A model generated the notes under the pieces. It made no database searches. It saw only the letters and a program-made list of their open reading frames with translations, and was not told the DNA's origin. Of a stretch of DNA of 64,000 nucleotides, positions 8,083 through 17,102 are shown piece by piece; within the stretch, counting starts at the first letter, position 1; each line of letters starts with the position of its first letter. A program made the translations under genes and the position numbers. The stretch spans positions 4,464,001-4,528,000 of the forward strand of contig NZ_CP097384.1 in NCBI RefSeq assembly GCF_024584705.1, written 5' to 3'. This stretch comes from Blastopirellula sp. J2-11. GTDB lineage: Bacteria > Planctomycetota > Planctomycetia > Pirellulales > Pirellulaceae.

Positions 8083-8111
8083 ATTATGCATCCCTATTTG
8101 ACGAAAAACAA
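8083..8111 (-). promoter_or_regulatory. Predicted sigma70-type promoter of the microcompartment operon
   Basis: On the minus strand TTGTTT (8111-8106) is followed after exactly 17 bp by CATAAT (8088-8083). That puts transcription start near 8076, about 46 bp before the regulator's ATG at 8030. No better-matched promoter was seen in the region. Prediction only. Confidence 0.55.
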
Positions 8112-8148
8112 TCACCCGGTGAAAGATTCTGCGCATTTGCCGGTGATT
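8110..8148. promoter_or_regulatory. Inverted repeat, candidate operator for the DeoR-type regulator
   Basis: AATCACCCGG at 8110-8119 and CCGGTGATT at 8140-8148 form an inverted repeat (one extra C in the left arm) separated by 20 bp. The left arm abuts the -35 hexamer of the predicted promoter. Position suits a repressor site read by the DeoR-type protein encoded next door, but no binding consensus is known to me for it. Confidence 0.4.
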
Positions 8149-8410
8149 CAAGTTCATGAAAAGCTCATATTGCCGCAAACCTAGTTGCTAGCAGTAGTTG
8201 CGAAAATAAAGATAGGGACTCCAGGAAAATAATAACGGCATTTTGACCGCTAAAATCGTCAGAATGGGCAATAGCCGCCAAATCGGATTGGCGGTTTTCT
8301 GTCAGACAGAATCGGACATTTGCCGACTCGATGACCGCAATCCCCCTGCGCAGCTACTATCATGGTGGGCGCCGATTTCCACGTTCCCTGTCATTCCAAG
8401 CCGTTCGCCG

Positions 8411-8878
8411 ATGTCACTTCCTCTGCACCTGACAAAGCGATTAACAACCCGGCCGACGTCGCCGCCTGAGACGACAGCAGCAATCGTCTCCTACAACGTT
8501 CACCCTTCTCCCGCTGACTGGCTTCGCTTGCATGGTGAAATCTTTCTGAGCGGCGTTGACCGCTGGACCGCAGCGCGATTTCAGCGCGAGGTCACCGCTC
8601 GTGACTGGTTCTCGCCGCAACAGATGTGGTGGGCGATCCATCCCTCCCGTCCTCAGGCAAGCGGGGTGGTGACGCTGGAAGTTGGCGGCGAACAGGGGCG
8701 GATCCACTGGCTTATGGTCGATGCTGCGGTGCGTCGACAGGGAGTCGCTTCGGCGCTGCTCTGCGCGCTGGAACAAGCGGCTTGGGACGCTGGAGTTCAT
8801 CAACTTTCGGCCGAGACCCTTGCAAGCTGGCGACCGGCCGTCACATTTTATGGCAGGCACGGATACGAAACGGCTTAA
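8411..8878 (+). CDS. GNAT-family N-acetyltransferase
   Basis: A 155-residue protein when started at ATG 8411. A longer frame from 8243 adds 56 residues of low-complexity sequence with no family resemblance. The C-terminal half carries the acetyl-CoA site: IHWLMVDAAVRRQGVASALL (the R/Q-x-x-G-x-A/G motif A) followed by LEQAAWDAGVHQLSAETL and FYGRHGYETA, the usual GNAT ending. The N-terminal part is less typical. Substrate unknown. It is transcribed divergently from the microcompartment operon and shows no functional tie to it. Confidence 0.75.
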   Translation: MSLPLHLTKRLTTRPTSPPETTAAIVSYNVHPSPADWLRLHGEIFLSGVDRWTAARFQREVTARDWFSPQQMWWAIHPSRPQASGVVTLEVGGEQGRIHWLMVDAAVRRQGVASALLCALEQAAWDAGVHQLSAETLASWRPAVTFYGRHGYETA

Positions 8879-8971
8879 CCTGCCGTCGTCTCACCGCCGA
8901 TTGCCGATCATGCGAAGTCTCGGTAGAGTACGGTTTTCCCGCTTCTGACTTGAATACGTACGAGATACCCC

Positions 8972-9298
8972 ATGCCTGATCGCCAACAAATCGCCCACAA
9001 CGTTTTCTTCACGCTGAAAGACCAGTCAGTCGAAGCGAAAGAAGCGATGGTCGCCGAGTGTCATAAATATCTGTCAGGGCATCCCGGCGTCCTGTATTAC
9101 GCCGCTGGCCTGTTGACGCCGGAACTGGAGCGCCCGGTCAACGACCGCGCTTTTGACGTCGCGTTGCATGTGATCTTCGATTCGCTCGAGTCGCAAAACG
9201 CCTATCAGGTCGCCGAACGTCACCTGGAATTCATCGCCAAGAACAAAGAAGGCTGGGCTCAGGTTCGCGTCTTCGATTCAACCGTCGGCGGCGAGTAA
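8972..9298 (+). CDS. Dabb (stress-responsive alpha/beta barrel) domain protein
   Basis: A 108-residue single-domain protein resembling Dabb family members, which form dimeric ferredoxin-like barrels. The opening AHNVFFTLKDQSVEAKEAMV matches the typical H-x-V-x-F-x-x-K beginning, and FDVALHVIFDSLESQNAYQV and HLEFI are conserved. Known members include plant stress proteins, polyketide cyclases and unknowns, so no reaction is assigned. The next gene starts only 6 bp later, suggesting co-transcription. Confidence 0.8.
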   Translation: MPDRQQIAHNVFFTLKDQSVEAKEAMVAECHKYLSGHPGVLYYAAGLLTPELERPVNDRAFDVALHVIFDSLESQNAYQVAERHLEFIAKNKEGWAQVRVFDSTVGGE

Positions 9299-9304
9299 AA
9301 CCTT

Positions 9305-10135
9305 GTGGCGCCGCGCACCATCGAAGATCTGATTGCTCGCAAGCCGGCCCGCCGCCGCAGCGAAGTCCCGGCAGATGTGCTGAAAGCGCTGAACGCTGGC
9401 CAGATCGAGTCGCGCAACCTGGTCGAATGGCTGGTCATCGACCAGGTCAAGTTGCTCAAAGCGATTTTGCCCGAGATCGGCCTGGACGACGACCGAACGC
9501 AAAAATCGCTGCTAAAAACGGCGCGCGGCCTTCGAGAAGCCGGCGTCATGCAGCGATCCACCGGCATCGGCGCCGCATTTTTTGCGGCGTTGAATGAAGC
9601 GGAAGATTCGGCGGCAATCTACGATCGAATGGCGACTCACCCCAGTGATGTCGTCCGCATCTGGGCCGCATTTTCCGACGGCGCCAACCCGCGACTTACT
9701 TTTCCACAGCGTCTAAAAAGGGTGCGCAAGTTCGCGGTCGACGCCAACGCCGGCGTGCGGGAGATCGCCTGGATGTGCGTTCGCTCTCCGGCGCCAGATG
9801 CGTTGATCGACGAAGTCCACCGCCTGCAGAAATGGACCGTCGATTCGCACCCGTTCGTCCGCCGCTTTGCAATCGAAGTGACGCGCCCCTGCGGCGTTTG
9901 GTGCGCCCATCTAAAACGCTTGAAAGACGATCCGACGCCGATGATCGAGCTTCTGGACGCTTGCAACAGCGATGAAGCAAAATACGTGCAAGACTCGGTA
10001 GCGAACTGGCTGAATGACGCCAGCAAGTCGCAACCCGATTGGGTGCGAAAAACGTGCGATCGCTGGCAAAGCGAATCACCAACGCCGCAAACGGCGAGAA
10101 TTGTCCATCGTGCGCTACGCACGTTGCGCAAATAG
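9305..10135 (+). CDS. Hypothetical alpha-helical protein (HEAT-like repeats suspected)
   Basis: A 276-residue protein beginning at GTG 9305, 6 bp after the Dabb gene. I do not recognise the family. Residues about 100-250 contain repeated helix pairs with DVVRIWAAFSDGANP, GVREIAWMCVRSPAPDALID, FVRRFAIEVTRPCGVW and YVQDSVANWLNDASK, spaced about 35-40 residues, which suggests HEAT- or ALK-type DNA glycosylase-like (AlkC/AlkD) solenoid repeats. The phrase VRRFAIEVTRPCGVWCAHL together with IQDSVANWLNDASK-like sequence is reminiscent of DNA alkylation repair solenoids, which I give as the leading guess only. No signal peptide or membrane segment. Confidence 0.6.
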   Translation: MAPRTIEDLIARKPARRRSEVPADVLKALNAGQIESRNLVEWLVIDQVKLLKAILPEIGLDDDRTQKSLLKTARGLREAGVMQRSTGIGAAFFAALNEAEDSAAIYDRMATHPSDVVRIWAAFSDGANPRLTFPQRLKRVRKFAVDANAGVREIAWMCVRSPAPDALIDEVHRLQKWTVDSHPFVRRFAIEVTRPCGVWCAHLKRLKDDPTPMIELLDACNSDEAKYVQDSVANWLNDASKSQPDWVRKTCDRWQSESPTPQTARIVHRALRTLRK

Positions 10136-10171
10136 AATTTTCCCCGCAAGCGGGATTTGTCGTCCGACAAA

Positions 10172-10269
10172 ACACTAGCCCGCAGCGCCAGCGAGGGAAT
10201 GCGGCTCGCCACTTCAATCCGTATGAGGATCGCCAACCGCATTCCCTCGCTGGCGCTGCGGGCTAGTGT
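10172..10269. repeat. Long palindromic REP-like hairpin, copy 2
   Basis: Perfect 33-bp arms, beginning ACACTAGCCCGCAGCGCCAG on the left and ending with the reverse complement, enclose a ~32-nt loop. The loop differs from that of copy 3 at only about two positions. The sequence after it (10270-10370) shares a diverged tail with copy 1. It sits between the helical protein gene and the RAYT-type transposase gene, on the transposase's 3' side. Confidence 0.9.
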
Positions 10270-10384
10270 GACGATTTCCGATTGATTCTGACCCTGTTTT
10301 ACCGTTCTTCATCCGTGTTCATTACTTCTAGAATTGCCAAATAGAGCAACTTCAAAAAAAAACGCCAGCGTGGGAATCCGCCTA

Positions 10385-10876
10385 CTATCCCGTACGATCT
10401 TGCCCCTCAATCACGTAAACAACCGCCGCCTCCAAACTCTTCTGGCAATTCAAATACCGACCGCTTCCACGCTCGGTCCACCATTTCATTCTCTTCGGGC
10501 CAAGCTCATTTAGCCTCCGTGCAGTCCACGCCTTGAGTTGCTGAAGAACCACCTTGGGAGGCGTCGCTGCGGAGACGACAGCATGCACGTGATTGCTTCG
10601 GAAATTTACCGCATGCAACTCCCAACCGCGATGGAGACAGTGAGCCCGAATCGTCTCCTCGACAAGCTTTCGTTGCCGCCTATCAAGCAGGGTCGTCGCT
10701 TCGGACATGTTCGCACCGGCATACTTCTCTCGAACATCATCCGGCAATTGATCCCCCTGATTCCGTCGAATCCAACCTCGCTTGTCGCCGGGCAACCATG
10801 TGCCGTAGACAGTCCAAGTCAGCAAGTAGCCCAGAGGATCTGGTTGCGGGGGCTGATCTGGATCATCGAGCACCAT
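10385..10876 (-). CDS. REP-associated tyrosine transposase-like protein (RAYT, Y1/HUH family)
   Basis: A 163-residue protein when started at ATG 10876. The open frame extends upstream to 11299, but that extension reads through hairpin copy 3 and gives the peptide LARSASEG...PSLALRASV, an artefact of the repeat. Family features: YLLTWTVYGTWLPGDKRGW near the N-terminus, the HUH-type metal motif in FRSNHVHAVVSA, and a C-terminal YLNCQKSLEAAVVYVIEGQD with the candidate catalytic tyrosine. RAYTs are single-domain relatives of IS200/IS605 transposases and mobilise adjacent REP palindromes. Here hairpins lie on both sides (10172-10269, 10979-11078), the expected arrangement. Confidence 0.85.
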   Translation of the reverse strand: MVLDDPDQPPQPDPLGYLLTWTVYGTWLPGDKRGWIRRNQGDQLPDDVREKYAGANMSEATTLLDRRQRKLVEETIRAHCLHRGWELHAVNFRSNHVHAVVSAATPPKVVLQQLKAWTARRLNELGPKRMKWWTERGSGRYLNCQKSLEAAVVYVIEGQDRTG

Positions 10877-10978
10877 GATCGAAGCGTTGACTGGATGAGA
10901 GCCTGTGACTTCCTTGTCGGCAGATGCCGCTTTTCCTTGCTGGCGTTTTATAAAATTACACTTTTTCGAGCCCTCTAG

Positions 10979-11078
10979 AACACTAGCCCGCAGCGCCAGC
11001 GAGGGAATGCGGCTGGCGACTTCAATCCGTATGAGGATCGCCAACCGCATTCCCTCGCTGGCGCTGCGGGCTAGTGTT
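10979..11078. repeat. Long palindromic REP-like hairpin, copy 3
   Basis: Arms of 33 bp identical to those of copy 2 and a loop nearly identical to it, in the same orientation. It lies about 100 bp upstream of the transposase start. Unlike copies 1 and 2, the sequence to its right does not continue into the shared AACTTCAAAAAA tail. The remainder of the 10877-11207 gap shows no gene. Confidence 0.9.
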
Positions 11079-11207
11079 CCATCATCCGGTGATGCTCGGA
11101 TGTCATGGTATTTCGGCGCAGACGTGATGAGAACATCGCGCCATCGCTTTCCGCTTGGCGCGGCGGTCGGCGAAACGACCATGCCGCGCAAAAGTTGATT
11201 TCTCGAT

Positions 11208-11741
11208 TCAATCACGCATCGAGCGAATGACCGATTCTTCTGAGAAGCTGCGCTCGGCCGTCCGTCCCAAATCGTCCAGCGAACGACGCTGGCCGACATT
11301 GTTCCAAGCGTTCACGTCGGAAAGCTCCGGCATAATGTCGTTGAGCTGATTGACGAGCGTTTCAGCCATGATGCGAATGCTGGGCTCTTTGGCCCGTTCG
11401 AGGATCGCTTTCGCGGTCTTCATCACGCGGACCAATTGAGCTCGCTCGCGAATCGGAGCCGATAGATCGCACTCCGGTTCATCCAGCAAGTCCTGTACAG
11501 GAACGTCCAGCGACTGACTCCAACGATAAAGTTGGCTCAGAAGCAAATCGGACGTTTCCTCTTCTTCGTCGCGCACTTGCGAGGAAGTAATTCCAAGTCG
11601 CCGAGCTGCCGTGCGGAGCGATACGCCTTGTTCCTTTCGTACCTCTCGGATTCGATGCAGCGGCCGGGCAGGCTGTGCGCGAATGCGTGGAGATACAAAG
11701 GCTAACGAACCGCGAGTCAGTTCGAAGGGAACCGTTGCCAT
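11208..11741 (-). CDS. XRE-family helix-turn-helix regulator
   Basis: A 177-residue protein. The DNA-binding domain spans about residues 28-92: LHRIREVRKEQGVSLRTAAR, RLGITSSQVRDEEEE and LYRWSQSLDVPVQDLLDEP, the usual layout of lambda-repressor-like domains that end with an L-x-V-P-x-x-x-L segment. The rest is helical with no recognised effector domain. A perfect 8-bp inverted repeat about 80 bp upstream (11821-11841) may be its own operator. No target genes can be named; the nearest are the RAYT element and a short glycosyltransferase-like gene. Confidence 0.82.
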   Translation of the reverse strand: MATVPFELTRGSLAFVSPRIRAQPARPLHRIREVRKEQGVSLRTAARRLGITSSQVRDEEEETSDLLLSQLYRWSQSLDVPVQDLLDEPECDLSAPIRERAQLVRVMKTAKAILERAKEPSIRIMAETLVNQLNDIMPELSDVNAWNNVGQRRSLDDLGRTAERSFSEESVIRSMRD

Positions 11742-12211
11742 AATCTGTCCTCCCTAAGTTCCGGAGACGCCGAAATGGGAGCGAAAGCAAAGAAGCAAGT
11801 TCCTCACCGCGCAGCAACGTCATACCGAACAAGTCGGTATGCAAAAAAATTGCCCATGAGATTGGAAATCGAACTCTGTTCCGCTAACCCGCCGCGCACG
11901 CAAATCAACTGTCCTGAGTTGACTGTGATCGCGTATCCCGACGCCTAATTTTCTCTGTGGTCGCTCAGGTTTGATGAGACTTGAAGAGCGGCCCCAGAAA
12001 GTGATGGGATCGCCTGAGAAACCTTCCAGGCACGAAATAAATCCGAAAGTGCCTCTTTTAGAAAGATATGGACCTGGTGTCCCTCATGGCGACTGTGGAT
12101 TCTAGCGGAATTCGGTATTGATTTCAAGGATTATTAATGAGCTATTTTCAAATAGATGCCACAAGTTGACACCTAGCGCTGCCGATCCTGCTGTTAGTTT
12201 TTTTGCTGGAA
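11742..12211. other. 470-bp gap between the XRE regulator and a glycosyltransferase-like gene
   Basis: No supported gene. It carries the inverted repeat at 11821-11841 and presumably the promoter of the XRE gene. A 60-residue open frame on the minus strand (11945-12127) has no family resemblance. The 12060-12200 part is AT-rich. Confidence 0.5.
11821..11841. promoter_or_regulatory. Perfect inverted repeat upstream of the XRE regulator, candidate operator
   Basis: CATACCGA and TCGGTATG are exact reverse complements around a 5-bp centre (ACAAG). The site lies 80 bp before the ATG at 11741. Size and symmetry suit a dimeric helix-turn-helix protein; self-regulation by the XRE protein is inference. 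Confidence 0.4.
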
Positions 12212-12742
12212 TTATTCGCCAAGCGCGAAGTTGCTCACTTTACGCAGGAAATTCGGCCGCGGCATCCGATCTGGCGAGTGCGTCGGACGCTCTTTCTTGA
12301 CATCCGAACCCCACTGCATCAGTCGCTCCAGCAGATCCTGATCAAGCCCAAGTCCCGGCTTAGTGGGGACTTGCGGCGTTGGCGCGATCGGTCGCACTGC
12401 GTTCTCTTGATGCATTTGCCACATTCCCAGCAGATCGGATTCGACAACCGGTTTGCGGGCGTCATGGATCAACACGACGTCCCCTTCGGCATGGCGACTG
12501 CCGGTATCGACCGCCGCTGCGATTCCGGTACAGCGAGGATGTCGATGTAATTTCACTTGCGGGAAGCGGCAAGACAGTTCTTGGGCCGCTTCTTCGGTGT
12601 GGTCGGTCGATCCGTCATCAATGATGACAACTTCAAACCGATCGGTCATTTCTGGGAGGACGTCGAGCAGACGTTCAACGTCGCGCGCCAGCCATTGCTG
12701 GGCGTTATGAACCGGCATGATTAGGCTCAGCGACTTATCCAA
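12212..12742 (-). CDS. Short GT2-like glycosyltransferase domain protein
   Basis: A 176-residue protein with the N-terminal nucleotide-binding half of a family 2 glycosyltransferase: SLSLIMPVHNAQQWL, then FEVVIIDDGSTDHTEEAAQE, then HPRCTGIAAAVDTGSRHAEG. Where active enzymes have a D-x-D metal motif at the end of the next strand, this one reads VVLIHDARKPVV. The acceptor-binding half is missing; about 60 polar residues follow. It is therefore either a degenerate relative or a nucleotide-sugar-binding protein. Family members are normally 230 residues or longer. No partner genes are adjacent. Confidence 0.75.
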   Translation of the reverse strand: MDKSLSLIMPVHNAQQWLARDVERLLDVLPEMTDRFEVVIIDDGSTDHTEEAAQELSCRFPQVKLHRHPRCTGIAAAVDTGSRHAEGDVVLIHDARKPVVESDLLGMWQMHQENAVRPIAPTPQVPTKPGLGLDQDLLERLMQWGSDVKKERPTHSPDRMPRPNFLRKVSNFALGE

Positions 12743-13059
12743 CGTCTCACCTCTTTCAATCGTGTCATCATGCGTACCGGGAATCTTTCCCAGGACGGTC
12801 AGTTTGGGGGCGCACTGTCAGGCAATAGCGGAGTGATAGCACCCGCATTGGGAAAGATCGGCGGAAGGCTGAACCTTTTTCAATCTCCCCGTTTCAAGTG
12901 TGCTTAAGCCGTTCGTGCGGCAAAGTTCGGTCGTGACAATTACGTAGGGCAATTCTGACCTTGGACGTCGACTGTCGTTGGGCTGCCGACTTGACCAACA
13001 CCGCCGCCGACCCGCAAACTGGGTTGGTCCCTTAACTTCTATTGGAAGGCGCTGCGGCC
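12743..13059. other. 317-bp gap upstream of hisI
   Basis: No gene is supported. It should hold the divergent promoters of the glycosyltransferase-like gene and hisI. ATCTTTCCCA at 12783-12792 and its exact reverse complement at 12849-12858 could pair across 56 nt; significance unknown. Confidence 0.4.
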
Positions 13060-13455
13060 ATGCCGATCGACTTACCCCGAGAACCCGATTTCGCCAAAGC
13101 GGGCGGATTGGTCCCTGCGATCGCCCAAGACGCTGACAACGGCGAAGTGCTGATGATGGCCTGGATGAACGCGGAAGCATTCGCCGAGACGCTGGCCACT
13201 GGTCGAGCGGTTTACTTCAGCCGTAGCCGCAGCAAACTGTGGCGCAAAGGAGAAGAAAGCGGTCACGTCCAGACCGTCATGGGCATCTTTGTCGACTGCG
13301 ACGCCGACACCGTGCTGCTGAAAGTGCGCCAAGCAGGCGCCGCTTGTCACGAGGGATACCGAACCTGCTTCTTCCGTCAGATCACGACAACCGACACGCA
13401 CATCGTGGGAAATCGTTTGGTCGATCCCGCTCAGGCGTATCGAAAAAAACCGTAA
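13060..13455 (+). CDS. hisI: Phosphoribosyl-AMP cyclohydrolase
   Basis: A 131-residue stand-alone HisI, catalysing the third step of histidine synthesis (opening the adenine ring of PR-AMP). The core runs [59 protein letters not shown] and YRTCFFRQ; the Asp cluster and the cysteines are the Mg2+ and Zn2+ ligands. It lacks the HisE pyrophosphohydrolase domain found in fused versions. ATG 13060 is preferred over an upstream TTG because GGAAGG lies about 10 bp before it. No other histidine genes are in the window. Confidence 0.96.
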   Translation: MPIDLPREPDFAKAGGLVPAIAQDADNGEVLMMAWMNAEAFAETLATGRAVYFSRSRSKLWRKGEESGHVQTVMGIFVDCDADTVLLKVRQAGAACHEGYRTCFFRQITTTDTHIVGNRLVDPAQAYRKKP

Positions 13456-13619
13456 ATTGACCCCTGTTTCTCCATTTCCCCACAACCGGAATTTGCATCG
13501 TCCAAATCAATAATTTTGCCGACTAATCCTTACTTTTTCGCTAGGCCGCAGATTCTCCCCCCGATATATTGGGCGTCAGTTGCAGGGGTATTACATCTTT
13601 TGACTGGGGGAGACGCTAG

Positions 13620-13886
13620 ATGCTTGCGATAATAATGATGTTCGTGCTGGGGGTATGCGGGATTATTAGCATCGGTTGTTACATCATGGTCATCATTAAG
13701 ATGTTCCAGAACGATGAAGCGACGCTTGGAATCATTTGTCTCGTGACACTCTTCTGTGCGATCGGCGGATTAATCACATTTGTCATGGGCTGGGTAAAAG
13801 CAGACAAGTTGCAAACCCACCAGATCATGGGAATTTGGTCAGGTGCGATCGTTATCGGCATGATCGCCAGTTTTCTCGCGCAATAA
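13620..13886 (+). CDS. Small integral membrane protein
   Basis: An 88-residue protein, mostly membrane: hydrophobic segments at about residues 2-27, 36-58 and 69-87 separated by short charged turns (KMFQNDEA, KADKLQTHQ). A strong ribosome site, GGGGGAG, precedes the ATG by about 7 bp. It is monocistronic and closed by the terminator at 13916-13946. I do not recognise a function; small proteins of this shape are common and mostly uncharacterised. Confidence 0.8.
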   Translation: MLAIIMMFVLGVCGIISIGCYIMVIIKMFQNDEATLGIICLVTLFCAIGGLITFVMGWVKADKLQTHQIMGIWSGAIVIGMIASFLAQ

Positions 13887-13915
13887 CAACTCCCGAATTA
13901 ACTTTCCAATCCACA

Positions 13916-13946
13916 AAAAGGACCGCACGAACATGCGGTCCTTTTT
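13916..13946 (+). terminator. Rho-independent terminator after the small membrane protein gene
   Basis: AAAAAGGACCGCA and TGCGGTCCTTTTT pair over 13 bp around a 5-nt loop, ending in a T run. The A/T symmetry may let it serve both strands, including the convergent gene that ends at 14008. Confidence 0.85.
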
Positions 13947-14007
13947 CTATATCCACTGCACGAATGGGCCAAAATTATGGCCCACAGCCGAGAAACCAAT
14001 TTCATTT

Positions 14008-14379
14008 CTAGGGACCGGCGATCGGTAGCCAACGACCATTGTTCAGATGCCAAGACTGGCCGTCATCTTCATCAAACAGAATCGCGGCGCAGCGACCTTG
14101 GGTGGTCTGCGTCATCTTGACTCGGTAGGCGCCGGTTCGATCCTCTAAATTGCTGGGCGCTTCCAGTTTTACCCAAGCGCCTTCCTGCATCTGGGCGCTT
14201 TCGCCGGTGACCAGGTTGTAGCGAATCGCGTCCCAGCGACCGTTTCCTAGCGAGCACAACTCGACGTCGAACGTCCCTTGGGGCTGTAGTTTCTGCTTCT
14301 CTTTGCCGTTCTTAGCGACCGCAATCGCGGCGGCGCTTAAACAACAGAACAAGACGAAAGGGAGAATCAGCTTTTGCAT
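14008..14379 (-). CDS. Secreted small hypothetical protein
   Basis: A 123-residue protein when started at ATG 14379; an in-frame ATG at 14424 would put 15 polar residues before the signal sequence. Residues 1-24 (MQKLILPFVLFCCLSAAAIA) are a signal peptide with a likely cut after AVA. The mature part has short beta strands (GTFDVELCSLGNGRWDAIRY, AYRVKMTQTTQGRCAAILFD, SWHLNNGRWLPIAGP). I do not recognise the family. Confidence 0.7.
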   Translation of the reverse strand: MQKLILPFVLFCCLSAAAIAVAKNGKEKQKLQPQGTFDVELCSLGNGRWDAIRYNLVTGESAQMQEGAWVKLEAPSNLEDRTGAYRVKMTQTTQGRCAAILFDEDDGQSWHLNNGRWLPIAGP

Positions 14380-14801
14380 GAGGAGTCCTCGCGAAGGAGA
14401 AATTGAATCCATAAACAGGGGCACAATGCATGATCAGGGAGACGATAGATCCGTGCAAGGAGATTTTTGCCGAGACGCGGAACAGTCCGAATCAGGGCTC
14501 CATTCTCGCTTAGAAGCGAAAAGGACCTGAACCCTTATTCATCGTCCGCCAGCTGTGATGTGTGACTTCTGTCAGATTGGCAGACCGCCGGTACAAATTG
14601 GTCGCTGCCCAAGTGCCCAGCTGCGAAATCATCGGTTATATAAGGACTTACGACACGAGACAGTCTGTTGGCACAGCGGTTGCTATTAAAGGGCTCCATC
14701 TTGAAATTCCGCAAGATTGGCAGCCGGTGCGCTCCTGGCCCCCGGCATCGGCATACCCCTATGTTCCTCAAACCAGGATCATTCTCGGAGGAAATCGACG
14801 A
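14380..14801. other. 422-bp region upstream of groES
   Basis: Contains the promoter of the small secreted protein (minus) and the control region of groESL (plus), including the sigma54-type site at 14668-14684. The open frame running into groES from 14562 is not homologous to GroES before residue 81 and is taken as untranslated. No CIRCE (TTAGCACTC-N9-GAGTGCTAA) element is present. Confidence 0.6.
14668..14684 (+). promoter_or_regulatory. Predicted sigma54 (-24/-12) promoter of groESL
   Basis: TTGGCACAGCGGTTGCT matches the sigma54 consensus TGGCAC-N5-TTGCW, with the invariant GG (14670-14671) and GC (14682-14683) exactly 10 bp apart. Start of transcription would be near 14695, giving a ~107-nt leader before the groES ATG. 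Only the consensus G after TGGCAC is replaced (by A). Confidence 0.6.
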
Positions 14802-15131
14802 ATGGCGACCGCGACCAAAAAGAAAACTGCTTCCAAGCCCCGTCTACAACCCCTTGGCGACCGCGTGGTCGTGAAGCGTGACGAAAGCGAAGAAACGACC
14901 GCCGGCGGCATTGTCCTGCCGGGCGCCGCTCAAGACAAACCTTCGCGTGGCGTTGTCGTCAGCGTCGGAAATGGCCGTTTGCTGGACGACGGCAGTCGTT
15001 CGCCGCTGCAGGTCGCCCCTGGCGATCGCGTGATCTTCGGCCGTTACGCCGGTAGCGACACGTTCCAGATCGGCGATGAAGAAGTCATCTTGATCCGCGA
15101 AGACGACATTCAAGCCGTGTTGCTTGATTAA
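14802..15131 (+). CDS. groES: Co-chaperonin GroES
   Basis: A 109-residue GroES, the heptameric lid of the chaperonin. After a 12-residue Lys/Thr/Ala-rich extension the usual domain begins ([20 protein letters not shown]). The mobile loop that docks on GroEL is [16 protein letters not shown], and [13 protein letters not shown] and [14 protein letters not shown] close the fold. ATG 14802 was chosen because GGAGGAAA lies 7 bp upstream. The groEL start is 60 bp after the stop codon. The N-terminal extension is longer than in E. coli GroES (97 residues). Confidence 0.97.
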   Translation: MATATKKKTASKPRLQPLGDRVVVKRDESEETTAGGIVLPGAAQDKPSRGVVVSVGNGRLLDDGSRSPLQVAPGDRVIFGRYAGSDTFQIGDEEVILIREDDIQAVLLD

Positions 15132-15184
15132 TTTGTCGCTCGCACGGATCCCCACCCGAACAAGCTAAATCCTTACAGGAGTAA

Positions 15185-16807
<1,623 letters not shown>

Positions 16808-16864
16808 TCGTTTCGGCGAAGCGAAGACTTTTCACAAGTCGAGCTTTGCTGCAATCACGAATCG

Positions 16865-16897
16865 AAAAGGGTCGCACGAAAGTGCGGCCCTTTTTTT
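16865..16897 (+). terminator. Rho-independent terminator after groEL
   Basis: AAAAGGGTCGCAC and GTGCGGCCCTTTTTTT form a stem with one G-T pair and a short loop followed by seven Ts, about 60 bp after the groEL stop codon. Confidence 0.88.
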
Positions 16898-17102
16898 GTA
16901 AAAATCAGTAGACATGCGACGGCGCCGATCTCCGCGGCGCCGCTGCTGATTTCTCGTGCAATCTTCTTGCAATAATAGTCGTTTCTTTGCGCAGACCAGG
17001 GGTTAGTTCACCGTCGCAATGGAAATAGCGGTACGGTATGCGGCTTGCTATGGAATCCTTGCGTGTTTGTATCTCCTCCCTCACACGCATCTTGAGTCGC
17101 TT

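Larger units (their letters stand above)
8031..8410. other. Divergent intergenic region carrying the microcompartment operon control elements
   Basis: This 380-bp stretch separates the deoR-type gene (minus) from the acetyltransferase gene (plus). It contains a sigma70-like promoter at 8083-8111 and an inverted repeat at 8110-8148, described separately. The rest (about 8150-8410) is AT-rich at first and holds an in-frame extension of the acetyltransferase reading frame that looks non-coding. No other gene is supported. Confidence 0.6.

Noticed and set aside
8243-8410. N-terminal extension of the acetyltransferase
   Set aside because: The extra 56 residues are low complexity with no family match; ATG 8411 gives a normal-length start.
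12818-13180. Minus-strand frame of 120 codons overlapping hisI
   Set aside because: Arg/Ser-rich translation and antisense overlap with a certain gene.
14700-14763. CTTGAAA (14700-14706) with CCCCTAT as a heat-shock (sigma32) promoter
   Set aside because: The spacing is far longer than the 13-17 bp such promoters need.
14562-14801. 80-codon extension in front of groES
   Set aside because: Not homologous to GroES and lies across the predicted promoter; a strong ribosome site marks ATG 14802.
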